Origin: Anaerolineales bacterium UBA7227
Lineage (GTDB): Bacteria > Chloroflexota > Anaerolineae > Anaerolineales > Villigracilaceae
Assembly (NCBI GenBank): GCA_002473085.1
Contig: DKTP01000086.1
Location: forward strand, 1-8,618
Direction: 5' to 3'
DNA: 8,618 bases
Part shown: piece after piece, positions 1-6,490 of the stretch
Layout of the letters: each line of letters opens with the position of its first letter
Position numbering within the stretch: the first letter of the stretch is position 1
Notes under the pieces: generated by a model
Told to the model about the DNA's origin: nothing
Database searches by the model: none
Seen by the model: only the letters and a program-made list of their open reading frames with translations
Program-made: the position numbers and the translations under genes

Positions 1-240
1 TTCACCGTCGGCGCGGTCGCGGCGCTCGGCTCGTATGTGATGGGCGCGGGCTATTTCGGCAAGATGCAGGAGAGAATCGCAAAACTCGGGGCGGAGATCG
101 GCTCCGCGCAGAGCGCGCCGAATCCAGCCAAGGTCCAGGAAATGAGCCGCTTGCAATCGTCGTTGATGAAGGCGTATCAGTTCGACCTCGTCTTGCTTGC
201 AATCGCCATGCTGGGGATGGCTGTCGCAAGGTATTTGTAA
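1..240 (+). CDS. C-terminal part of a small integral membrane protein (DUF2269-like), 5' end outside window
   Basis: The frame is open from base 1 and ends at TAA 238-240, leaving 79 residues. Two hydrophobic stretches are visible: one at the start (FTVGAVAALGSYVMGAGYF) and one at the very end (FDLVLLAIAMLGMAVARYL). They are joined by a polar, charged linker containing PNPAKVQEMSRLQ that could be helical. A basic linker followed by a final membrane helix ending in ARYL resembles the last part of small predicted integral membrane proteins of the DUF2269 kind. That comparison is from memory and not certain. Internal GTG and ATG codons at 37 and 40 are poor starts because the hydrophobic sequence continues upstream. 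The gene is probably unrelated to the downstream set, since a hairpin and 187 bases separate it from the next gene. Confidence 0.6.
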   Translation, partial: FTVGAVAALGSYVMGAGYFGKMQERIAKLGAEIGSAQSAPNPAKVQEMSRLQSSLMKAYQFDLVLLAIAMLGMAVARYL

Positions 241-248
241 CAAAAGCA

Positions 249-280
249 GGCGGCGGTTTCGATCAATATCAACCGCCGCC
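249..280 (+). terminator. GC-rich hairpin after the membrane-protein gene, possible terminator without U-tract
   Basis: GGCGGCGGTT (249-258) pairs perfectly with AACCGCCGCC (271-280). Inside the loop, GAT (261-263) can also pair with ATC (268-270). The hairpin starts 8 bases after the stop codon, which is where a 3'-end structure is expected. No T-run follows (CAAATGCTTC), so it is not a classical intrinsic terminator. It could mark a Rho-dependent end or protect the 3' end of the message. Confidence 0.5.
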
Positions 281-376
281 CAAATGCTTCAGTGCGAAAA
301 ATCATCCACAGGCTCTTTCGCTCTCGAGACGGTGTATGAGGTGATGTAACCCTACTGCCATCTCCTACAATGAAGA

Positions 377-413
377 AACGCCTTGTTTTGTTGTACAATT
401 CAAACGAGGCGTT
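377..413 (+). promoter_or_regulatory. Long imperfect palindrome in the leader of the LuxR-type regulator gene
   Basis: Bases 377-388 can pair with 402-413 over 12 positions, with a single T-G wobble (384/406). The centre carries a perfect 8-base palindrome, TTGTACAA (391-398). The structure ends three bases before the GGAG ribosome binding site at 417-420. It contains a TACAAT hexamer (394-399) that could be a -10 element, although no good -35 lies at the right distance. It could be a DNA operator for autoregulation or an RNA hairpin controlling translation of the regulator. The dyad is seen directly; both roles are inference. Confidence 0.5.
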
Positions 414-416
414 CGT

Positions 417-422
417 GGAGAG
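417..422 (+). promoter_or_regulatory. Ribosome binding site fixing the regulator start at 428
   Basis: GGAGAG lies with seven bases between GGAG and the ATG at 428. The same frame is open further upstream, to a possible TTG start at 383. That start has no comparable ribosome binding site, and the extra 15 residues (beginning MFCCTIQ) would be encoded inside the leader palindrome. Confidence 0.8.
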
Positions 423-427
423 ATGGA

Positions 428-3151
428 ATGTCTGACCCGCTGTTGAGGACCAAGATCAGCCTGCCGATCTTGCGGCAGAGTTTGGTCGCGAGAAAGAGAC
501 TTCTCAATCGCTTGAGCGCTGGGTTGGCGGAGGGACATTTGCTCACGCTGGTCTCCGCGCCTGCGGGCTACGGCAAGACGACCTCCATCCGCATGTGGGT
601 TAAAGAGGCGGGATGCCGCGCGGCGTGGGTGGTTCTCGAAAAATCCGACAACGATCTCAAACAATTTCTAGTTTATGCGCTGACCGCGTTGGGTCAGGCG
701 GAGGAAGAACTCGGTCAGTCCGCGTTGGAAGCGGTGGAAAACGCGCGCGAGATCGTCCCAGGACCGACGCTCGGACTGCTGGTCAACGAACTGCGCGAAC
801 TCGACCAGCCGCTCATCCTTGTGTTGGAGGAATATCATCTCATCGAAAACGAGGCGATTGACCAATTTCTCGAAGCGCTTCTCAATCAGGCAATCGCCAA
901 CCTGCATCTGGTCATCGTCACACGCGAAGACCCCAACCTGCCATTAACGCGCCTGCGGGTTCGGAATCAACTGACCGAGATCCGCGCGGCGGATTTGAGT
1001 TTCTCGCTCGAAGAGACGGACGAATTTTTATCAAACGTGATGGGCGTGGACTTGCCCGCAAGAGAGACGGAGATTCTCGCGGCTCGCACCGAGGGTTGGG
1101 CGGCGGGACTGCAACTCGCGGCGTTGTCGTTGAAGGAAAGCGAAGACCGCGCCAAATTCGTCGAGGCGTTTCGCGGCACGCATCGTCACGTGTTGGACTA
1201 TCTCATCGAAGAGACGCTCAACAGCCAGCCAGAGGAAATCCGCGAGTTCCTGCGCCGCACGTCCATTCTGGATCAACTTTCCCCCGCGTTATGCGACGCC
1301 GTCACGGGACAACAGAAAAGCCGACAACATCTTCATTATCTGGAAACCAACAACCTGTTTTTGGTGTCGCTCGACCAGGAACGGACGTGGTATCGCTATC
1401 ACGCCCTGTTCGCGGAATTGCTGCGGAATCAACTGACGCAAGTCGAGCCAAATCTTGTGGACGTTTTGCACGAGCGCGCCGCAGACTGGTATCAGAACAA
1501 CGGGTTTATTCAAAAGGCGGTCGAACATGCCTTTCAGATTTCCGAAGGCGGTCTCGTCGCCCGACTCATCGAGAAGTACGCCCTGCCGATGATCTATCGC
1601 GGCGAAGTCGCAACCGTGCAGGGATGGTTCGATAAATTATCGGGATCGCTCGCGCAATTCTCCCCGATGATGTGCGTCGCCAAAGCCTGGTCGCTGGCGT
1701 TGATGCAAAGAAATGCGCCGCGCATGAAAGAAACCGAAGAGGCGTTGCAGGCGGCGGACGAGGCGTTGAATCGGACGGATGCGGATGAAGCGACCCGCAA
1801 TCTGGTCGCGGGACATATCGGCAGCGCCCGCACCTTCATCATGGGGTCGTCGTTCTTCGAGCCGCAGAAAATGCTCGAACTTGCGGAACAGGCGCAGAGA
1901 CTCCTGCCCGAGAATGAAAAAGCCATCCGCAGCGTCAACGCCATGAGTATCGGCAACGGCTGCACCATGCTTGGCGACCTGCCCGCCGCGGAGCGGGCGT
2001 ATCAACAAGCTCTCGATGAAGGCGTGGCGGGCGGCAATTTCTATGCCGCCGTGTATGGACCGATCAACCTTGCGCTGATCTCCATATCGAAGGGCGAGTT
2101 GAGAAACGCCATGCGGTTATGCGAGACCAACATCTCCCGTTTCAATCAAGCGCTGGCAGGGCAAAGATTTCCGCCCATCGGCGCATTTCACATCGTGCAG
2201 GGCTGTATTCTGTTGGAAGAAAACCGCCTGACCGAAGCGGATCATGAATTGACGCACGGGTTGAGTCTCGTGCGCTGGACGGGCGAATATCGGGCGCACA
2301 TGAAAGGCTATCCCATGCTGGCGCGCCTGCGCTTCATTCAGGGCGATGAGGCGGGGATGATGGAAAGCCTGAAACTTCTTGCAGAGACCCGCTCCGAATG
2401 TATCCCTTACGCGCAGGCGCTGCGTCATCGCTGGGCGCTGAACGATTCACGCGCAAGCAAAACCGTTCTCGATGAGGCGCGGCGCTGGGCGGAGACCATT
2501 CAATTCGACAGCCTGCCCGACGTCATGGGCGTTGACCCTGTCAGCGAAATCCGCTTTCGGGGGGCGCTCAGCGCGGCGCGCGTCCTTGCTCATTTGGCGG
2601 CGCAGGACCCGCAGGCATGTTCATTGGCAAACGCCCACGCCTATTTCGCTCGTCAGGAAAAATTCATCGAAGAGCGCGAACTGACGGGCTGGCGAATCGA
2701 AATTTGGATTCTGCGCGCCTTGATGTTTCAAGCGGAAGGAAAAGCCGACGACGCGCGGCGGATGATCCAGTCCGCGCTGGAGGCGTCTGCCCCGCGCGGA
2801 TTTTTCCGCATCTTTCTCGACGAAGGCTTGATCCTCCGCCCTCTGCTTGAGTCTACGGGACGGTTCCTCAAAGCCCCCGACCTTGCCGCCTACATCAAAC
2901 GCCTGCTCGACGCCATGCCAGACGGGTCCGCCAAAGTTCAACCCGCGCCGAAGGGAGCAGAGACTCTCAGCGAGCGCGAACTCGACGTGTTGCGGCTGTT
3001 GGCGGCTGGAGAATCCTACAAAGAGATCGGGCAGAAACTCTTCCTCAGCCTGAACACCGTCCAATTCCACGTCAAGAGCATTTACCGCAAACTCGGGGTC
3101 AACAAACGGATGGGGGCAATCGAAAAAGCGCGGGAGCGGAAGTTGATATAA
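428..3151 (+). CDS. MalT-type LuxR-family transcriptional regulator (STAND ATPase, TPR region, C-terminal HTH)
   Basis: This is a 907-residue ATP-dependent transcription activator of the MalT/large-LuxR (LAL) type. Such proteins are thought to bind ATP and an inducer, oligomerise and activate nearby promoters from the cytoplasm. The N-terminus carries the family-typical segment LLRTKISLPILRQSLVARKR. The Walker A motif APAGYGKTT lies at residues 44-52. The Walker B-like strand LILVLEEYH is at 129-137; relatives usually have DD where this protein has EE. The family signatures VIVTREDPNLPL and TEGWAAGLQLAALSL follow. A long alpha-helical, TPR-like region fills roughly residues 370-810. The last 63 residues (845-907) form a LuxR HTH: LSERELDVLRLLAAGES, then recognition-helix region LSLNTVQFHVKSIYRKLGV. 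Length matches MalT (about 900). A strong terminator follows, so it is probably transcribed on its own. The inducer cannot be read from the sequence. Confidence 0.95.
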   Translation: MSDPLLRTKISLPILRQSLVARKRLLNRLSAGLAEGHLLTLVSAPAGYGKTTSIRMWVKEAGCRAAWVVLEKSDNDLKQFLVYALTALGQAEEELGQSALEAVENAREIVPGPTLGLLVNELRELDQPLILVLEEYHLIENEAIDQFLEALLNQAIANLHLVIVTREDPNLPLTRLRVRNQLTEIRAADLSFSLEETDEFLSNVMGVDLPARETEILAARTEGWAAGLQLAALSLKESEDRAKFVEAFRGTHRHVLDYLIEETLNSQPEEIREFLRRTSILDQLSPALCDAVTGQQKSRQHLHYLETNNLFLVSLDQERTWYRYHALFAELLRNQLTQVEPNLVDVLHERAADWYQNNGFIQKAVEHAFQISEGGLVARLIEKYALPMIYRGEVATVQGWFDKLSGSLAQFSPMMCVAKAWSLALMQRNAPRMKETEEALQAADEALNRTDADEATRNLVAGHIGSARTFIMGSSFFEPQKMLELAEQAQRLLPENEKAIRSVNAMSIGNGCTMLGDLPAAERAYQQALDEGVAGGNFYAAVYGPINLALISISKGELRNAMRLCETNISRFNQALAGQRFPPIGAFHIVQGCILLEENRLTEADHELTHGLSLVRWTGEYRAHMKGYPMLARLRFIQGDEAGMMESLKLLAETRSECIPYAQALRHRWALNDSRASKTVLDEARRWAETIQFDSLPDVMGVDPVSEIRFRGALSAARVLAHLAAQDPQACSLANAHAYFARQEKFIEERELTGWRIEIWILRALMFQAEGKADDARRMIQSALEASAPRGFFRIFLDEGLILRPLLESTGRFLKAPDLAAYIKRLLDAMPDGSAKVQPAPKGAETLSERELDVLRLLAAGESYKEIGQKLFLSLNTVQFHVKSIYRKLGVNKRMGAIEKARERKLI

Positions 3152-3157
3152 GCCCAC

Positions 3158-3207
3158 GTACCGCAAACTTCAGTTTGCGCTGCAGGGACAAACTGAAGTT
3201 TGTCTTA
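3158..3207. repeat. Inverted pair of palindromic repeat units (REP/BIME-like) after the regulator gene
   Basis: Two 14-base palindromes, CAAACTTCAGTTTG (3164-3177) and CAAACTGAAGTTTG (3189-3202), are exact reverse complements of each other. They flank a central CTGCAG (3180-3185). Each folds on itself: CGCAAACT/AGTTTGCG around TC, and GACAAACT/AGTTTGTC around GA. The similarity extends outward to GTA at 3158-3160 and TAC at 3206-3208. The pair begins six bases after the regulator stop codon. Related units occur at 3276-3297 and 5295-5316, so this is a dispersed repeat family. The layout resembles bacterial interspersed mosaic elements built from REP units. Confidence 0.75.
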
Positions 3208-3226
3208 CCCACATATTTTAACGAAC

Positions 3227-3258
3227 AAGAACCACATATTCCTGTGGTTCTTTTTTTT
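3227..3258 (+). terminator. Intrinsic (Rho-independent) terminator of the regulator gene
   Basis: AAGAACCACA (3227-3236) pairs perfectly with TGTGGTTCTT (3243-3252) around the loop TATTCC. The run of T continues to 3258, giving eight consecutive T from 3251. It lies about 75 bases after the regulator stop. It is the clearest terminator in the window and separates the regulator from the downstream genes. The complementary strand has an A-run before the stem (AACGAACAAGAA), so it could act weakly in the other direction, but no minus-strand gene needs it. Confidence 0.92.
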
Positions 3259-3275
3259 GGCTTGAGTCCTAAAAT

Positions 3276-3297
3276 GTGCCGCAAAGTTCACTTCGCG
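3276..3297. repeat. Degenerate third copy of the palindromic repeat unit, in the serine hydrolase leader
   Basis: GTGCC is followed by the palindrome CGCAAAGT-TC-ACTTCGCG, with one mismatched pair (A3283/C3294). It aligns without gaps to the units at 3158-3179 and 5295-5316; the shared core is CAAASTTCASTTYG (S = C or G, Y = C or T). It lies between the terminator and the hydrolase ribosome binding site, so it is probably in the 5' untranslated region. Confidence 0.55.
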
Positions 3298-3316
3298 CCG
3301 CGCGACGCGATAAACC

Positions 3317-3325
3317 AAAGGAGAG
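3317..3325 (+). promoter_or_regulatory. Ribosome binding site fixing the serine hydrolase start at 3333
   Basis: AAAGGAGAG lies seven bases before the ATG at 3333. The frame is open upstream to a GTG-type start at 3276. That would add 19 charged residues ahead of a clear signal peptide and would begin inside the repeat unit, so 3333 is preferred. Confidence 0.85.
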
Positions 3326-3332
3326 ACAGATC

Positions 3333-5288
3333 ATGAAAGCCAAACAAATCCTTCCCAGCCTGATGATTTTGGCGGCGTTCCTGCTATCCATCGTTGCGCC
3401 CGCCTCGGCGCGGAGCGGAGTCGCTTCACGGGAGACAATGCCCGTGTCGCCGAATCAGGCGCAAGGTCCGACCGACGCGGCGGAGATGGAAGCGTTCATG
3501 GACGATCTGTTGGCGCGTCAAATGGAGGAGTATCACATCGCAGGCGCGGCAGTCGCAGTGGTGAAAGACGGTCAATTGTTTTTTGCCAAAGGCTACGGCT
3601 ACGCCGACATCGAAAACAAAATTCCCGTTGACGCCGAGCGGACGATGTTCAAACTGGGTTCGCTCACCAAACTGTTCACGTGGACGGCGGTGATGCAACT
3701 CGTGGAGCAGGGCAAACTGGATTTGGACGCGGACGTGAATGCGTATCTCGATTTTCGGATTCCAGATACGTTTTCACAACCGATCACGCTCAAACATTTA
3801 ATGGCTCACACGTCGGGCTTTGAAGATAATCACGCCGAGATGGTGACGTTGGACGCCGACAACCTGCCGCCCGCGCGCGCATGGCTGGAGTCTCACATCC
3901 CCGCGCGGGTTCGTCCGCCTGGCGAAGCCGCGGGCTATTCGAATTACGGCGCGGCGCTGGCGGGATACATCGTGGCGCGTGCCTCGGGACAACCTTACAG
4001 CCAATATGTGCAGGAGTATATTCTCGACCCGCTGGGCATGACGAACACGACCGCCTATTCGCCCGCGCCGCCCGATTTGCGCGCGCAGGAATCGGTGGGC
4101 TACCTGTATGAAGACGCTTATCGAATTTTTCCGCAGTTGCTGAGTCCCGAAGACCTCTTTCCCGCGGGCGTGATGCGCGCCTCCGCGACGGACATGGCGC
4201 GCTTCATGGTCATGCACTTGCAAAACGGTTTCTACGGCGACGCCGCTTCCGAGATACGCATCCTCAATGAAGCGACGGCGCAACAAATGCACAGCACGTT
4301 GTACGCGCCTGCCCCGCGCATTCTCGGCAACGCTTATGGATTTTTCGAGTTCGACGATAACGGTCAGCGCGTGATCGGTCACAGCGGCAGCGGCGAGCCG
4401 ATGGAATCGATGCTGTTGCTCCTGCCTGAGCAAAACGTCGGCGTGTTCGTTGTTTACAACAGTTTGGGCGCGGGCGAACTCAACCGACAACACTTCGGTT
4501 TTCAGCGGGCGTTCTTCGATCATTACTATCCCGCGTCTGTGGTCGAACCGATCGAACCTCCCGCAGATTTTGCGGCGCGGGCTGATCGCTTCGCAGGCGC
4601 GTACAAGTGGACGATGAGTTCGTACACCACGCTCGAAAAGTTTTTCGCGCTCACAGGTCCGACCGTTTATGTCACAAATCCTGGCGACGGCACGCTGTTG
4701 CTCGAGTCGCCGTTCGGCGAATGGCGCATCGTCGAAGAGTCGCCGCTGTATTTCCGCCAAGTGGACGGCTCCTTCCACATGGCATTCGGCGCAGACGAAC
4801 AGGGACGCATCGTTTATCTCTTCACGGATTACACGCCGATGATGGCGTTCGAAAAGTTGGCGTGGTACGAGACGCTCGGATTCAACCTGCCTCTGCTGAT
4901 GATCAGCCTGCTGTTGTTCCTGTCCATGCTGGTCGTGACATTGATCCGCTTCTTTCGCCACCGACGGCTGGTCGCTAACCAGAAGCCTTGGCGCGGCGCC
5001 TCTGCCCTGATCGCATGGATCAGCGCCCTCAACCTGTTGTTCATCGTCGGCAACGTGATCTGGGGCGAGCAGATCGTCTTCGGAATCCCGTTTGCCTACA
5101 AACTCACGCTGGGATTGGGCGTCCTCTCCGCCCTGCTAACCGCTGTCGCAGTCGTTTACGCCGCGTTGGCTTGGAAGGATCGCTATTGGAGCGTCGCCTT
5201 CCGCGCGTATTACACGCTCGTGACGGTTGCCGCAGTCGCGTTCGTCTGGTTCTTGAACCAATGGAATCTTCTGGGCTGGCGGTATTAG
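3333..5288 (+). CDS. Exported beta-lactamase-like serine hydrolase with C-terminal four-helix membrane anchor
   Basis: This 651-residue protein belongs to the serine beta-lactamase/penicillin-binding-protein-like family (class C type, Pfam Beta-lactamase). Members include D-amino-acid peptidases, esterases and PBP4*-like proteins. A signal peptide covers residues 1-26, with likely cleavage after ASA. The three catalytic motifs are present: SLTK at 110-113 (nucleophile Ser110, base Lys113), YSN at 202-204, and HSG at 350-352 in the position of KTG. A beta-rich accessory region follows at about 405-510. The C-terminus has four hydrophobic helices at roughly 519-545, 558-580, 590-615 and 622-645, so the catalytic domain should sit outside the membrane, tethered at the C-terminus. 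It is the first gene after the terminator and probably leads the downstream set. The substrate is unknown; an HSG third motif suggests a peptidase or esterase more than antibiotic resistance. Confidence 0.92.
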   Translation: MKAKQILPSLMILAAFLLSIVAPASARSGVASRETMPVSPNQAQGPTDAAEMEAFMDDLLARQMEEYHIAGAAVAVVKDGQLFFAKGYGYADIENKIPVDAERTMFKLGSLTKLFTWTAVMQLVEQGKLDLDADVNAYLDFRIPDTFSQPITLKHLMAHTSGFEDNHAEMVTLDADNLPPARAWLESHIPARVRPPGEAAGYSNYGAALAGYIVARASGQPYSQYVQEYILDPLGMTNTTAYSPAPPDLRAQESVGYLYEDAYRIFPQLLSPEDLFPAGVMRASATDMARFMVMHLQNGFYGDAASEIRILNEATAQQMHSTLYAPAPRILGNAYGFFEFDDNGQRVIGHSGSGEPMESMLLLLPEQNVGVFVVYNSLGAGELNRQHFGFQRAFFDHYYPASVVEPIEPPADFAARADRFAGAYKWTMSSYTTLEKFFALTGPTVYVTNPGDGTLLLESPFGEWRIVEESPLYFRQVDGSFHMAFGADEQGRIVYLFTDYTPMMAFEKLAWYETLGFNLPLLMISLLLFLSMLVVTLIRFFRHRRLVANQKPWRGASALIAWISALNLLFIVGNVIWGEQIVFGIPFAYKLTLGLGVLSALLTAVAVVYAALAWKDRYWSVAFRAYYTLVTVAAVAFVWFLNQWNLLGWRY

Positions 5289-5294
5289 CCGCCC

Positions 5295-5366
5295 GTACCT
5301 CAAAGTTCACTTTGCGTTCTGGATTGGCGGAAAACCCGCCAAACGCAAGATTCATCTTGCTGCACC
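5295..5366. repeat. Composite palindromic repeat with a long internal hairpin, between hydrolase and first CPBP gene
   Basis: Seven bases after the hydrolase stop is a unit matching the core of the repeat at 3158: GTACCT, then CAAAGT-TC-ACTTTG (5301-5314). A second palindrome, GCAAGAT-TC-ATCTTGC, lies at 5345-5360. Between them TTGGCGG (5324-5330) pairs with CCGCCAA (5336-5342) around AAAAC. Outside that stem TTGCGT (5312-5317) pairs with ACGCAA (5343-5348) across a six-base bulge. The element ends seven bases before the AAGGAG site at 5373. It could act as an RNA processing or stabilising structure between the two coding regions. No T-run follows, so it is not an intrinsic terminator. Confidence 0.7.
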
Positions 5367-5372
5367 TTCAAA

Positions 5373-5378
5373 AAGGAG
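5373..5378 (+). promoter_or_regulatory. Ribosome binding site fixing the first CPBP protease start at 5387
   Basis: AAGGAG lies eight bases before the ATG at 5387. The frame is open far upstream (to about 4988), but that part overlaps the hydrolase gene and is arginine-rich shadow sequence. The ATG at 5387 is therefore the start. Confidence 0.85.
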
Positions 5379-5386
5379 AAAACATC

Positions 5387-6214
5387 ATGACAACGCAAGA
5401 AATGACCTCAAGAACCAACCTGCAAGGGCTTTCGCTCCCTGCAAAGAATCAATATACCCTCTGGCAGATTCTTGGAATCTGGTTCATGGCCGCCGCGCCG
5501 ATGGGACTGCTGGGCTGGGTGGCGTACCCTGCCCTCAGCGCGGGACTCGCCCCGCTGGAAGCGGGTCTCATGCGGATGAAATTGATTACCGTCGGTTTGG
5601 TTTGGCAGTTCGCGCTGGCGATGATCATTCTCTACCGCGAAGAGGGGAACATCCGTCTGAGTACGATCAGCCGTCGGTTTTGGCTGAATCATCCCAAGTC
5701 GGCAAGAAGCGGAGAGACGAAGAAAGCCCTGTGGTGGTGGCTCATCCCGCTCATCGTCTTCGTCGCCGCGCTGGAGATCGGCTTGCGTTCCACGCTCGTG
5801 ACTGTGTGGACGGGAATCTTTCCCTTCTTCGCCGAACCCAAAGGCTACGATATGGCGGCGATGTTCACGCCCGAAATGCGCGGGCAACTTGTCGGCGCGT
5901 GGGGACTGTTCGCGCTGTTCACTGTGAGCGCGGCGTTCAATACGTTTCTCGGCGAAGAGTTTCTCTTCCGCGGCGTGCTGTTGCCAAAGATGGAAGGCGT
6001 GTTCGGCAAATGGGATTGGGTTGCCAACGGCGTGATGTTTTCCTGCTATCACTTTCATCAGCCCTGGGGCATTCTCGCCACGCTTTTGGGAGACTTGACG
6101 CTTGCATTCTCTGGCAAACATTTCCGCTCCAACTGGTTTCCGATCATTATTCATTCGGGGCAGAGCGTGTTCTTCCTGTTTCTGATTTTGGGATTGGTTC
6201 TCGGATTGGCGTAG
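5387..6214 (+). CDS. CPBP-family intramembrane metalloprotease (first copy)
   Basis: This 275-residue polytopic membrane protein belongs to the CPBP/Abi family (type II CAAX prenyl endopeptidase-like). Members are membrane-embedded proteases; in bacteria several are linked to bacteriocin maturation or self-immunity. About six hydrophobic segments are visible, the first at roughly residues 26-48. The expected motifs are present: EEFLFR at 190-195 (the glutamate pair and arginine), FSCYH at 218-222 with His222, and a third motif at His256 within IIHSGQS. The last motif lacks the Asn found in the HxxxN form of the second copy, which suggests a distinct subfamily. An alternative role as a chaperone or immunity protein without proteolysis is possible. 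It lies 98 bases after the hydrolase gene and 14 bases before the next gene. Confidence 0.9.
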   Translation: MTTQEMTSRTNLQGLSLPAKNQYTLWQILGIWFMAAAPMGLLGWVAYPALSAGLAPLEAGLMRMKLITVGLVWQFALAMIILYREEGNIRLSTISRRFWLNHPKSARSGETKKALWWWLIPLIVFVAALEIGLRSTLVTVWTGIFPFFAEPKGYDMAAMFTPEMRGQLVGAWGLFALFTVSAAFNTFLGEEFLFRGVLLPKMEGVFGKWDWVANGVMFSCYHFHQPWGILATLLGDLTLAFSGKHFRSNWFPIIIHSGQSVFFLFLILGLVLGLA

Positions 6215-6228
6215 TGCAAGGAACGAAC

Positions 6229-6465
6229 ATGCCGCACAACATCAGTTTGAATTCGCAAAACAAATACGAGATCAAGGTCTACGGTCGGGCGGACGATTCG
6301 TGGCGGGGCTGGTTCGGCGAAGCCCAAGTCCGCTCTGAAACGCTGGCAGACGGCGTCGAAACGACCGCCTTCTCGGACGTCGTGATGGATCAGGCTGGCT
6401 TGGTCGGCTTGATCCGCCAGTTGCATGGACACGGCATCGTGTTGATTTCAGTCCGCCAAATGTGA
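6229..6465 (+). CDS. Small conserved protein of unknown function (78 residues)
   Basis: The gene starts at ATG 6229 behind AAGGA (6218-6222, six-base spacer) and ends at TGA 6463-6465. It is 14 bases after the first CPBP gene and 25 bases before the second, so co-translation with both is likely. The protein is soluble, with no membrane helix or signal peptide. Its pattern, YEIKVYGRADDSWRGWF near the N-terminus and DQAGLVGLIRQLHGHGIVLISV near the C-terminus, resembles a widespread uncharacterised small family in Actinobacteria and Chloroflexota. Relatives as I recall them have GRLD..W..WF and DQAALHGLL.K..DLGL.LISV. This is recognition from memory. No function is assigned. The same frame is open upstream through the CPBP gene, but only the part from 6229 has a ribosome binding site and a family-like sequence. 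Confidence 0.85.
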   Translation: MPHNISLNSQNKYEIKVYGRADDSWRGWFGEAQVRSETLADGVETTAFSDVVMDQAGLVGLIRQLHGHGIVLISVRQM

Positions 6466-6490
6466 CGACCATTTCAAGAAAGGAAAAACT

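Noticed and set aside
366..399. Two TACAAT hexamers (366-371 and 394-399) as -10 elements of a regulator promoter
   Set aside because: No convincing -35 lies 16-18 bases upstream of either. The second falls inside the palindrome, so it is mentioned there but not annotated as a promoter.
1096..1635. Plus-strand open frame of 179 codons inside the regulator gene
   Set aside because: It is an out-of-frame shadow of the regulator with arginine/serine-rich composition.
3270..3275. TAAAAT as a -10 element for the hydrolase gene
   Set aside because: The position is plausible, but the matching -35 window overlaps the terminator stem and T-run and does not resemble TTGACA.
3798..4961. Minus-strand open frame of 387 codons
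   Set aside because: It lies entirely antisense to the serine hydrolase, whose catalytic motifs are intact. Its product is His/Arg/Gln-rich with no recognisable domain, as expected from GC-rich antisense sequence.
3158..5366. CRISPR-like array, because of repeated palindromic units
   Set aside because: The units are few, irregularly spaced, in mixed orientation and separated by a gene. There are no uniform spacers and no cas genes.
5408..6154. Minus-strand open frame of 248 codons
   Set aside because: It is antisense to the first CPBP gene, has charged low-complexity content, and shows no ribosome binding site or family resemblance.
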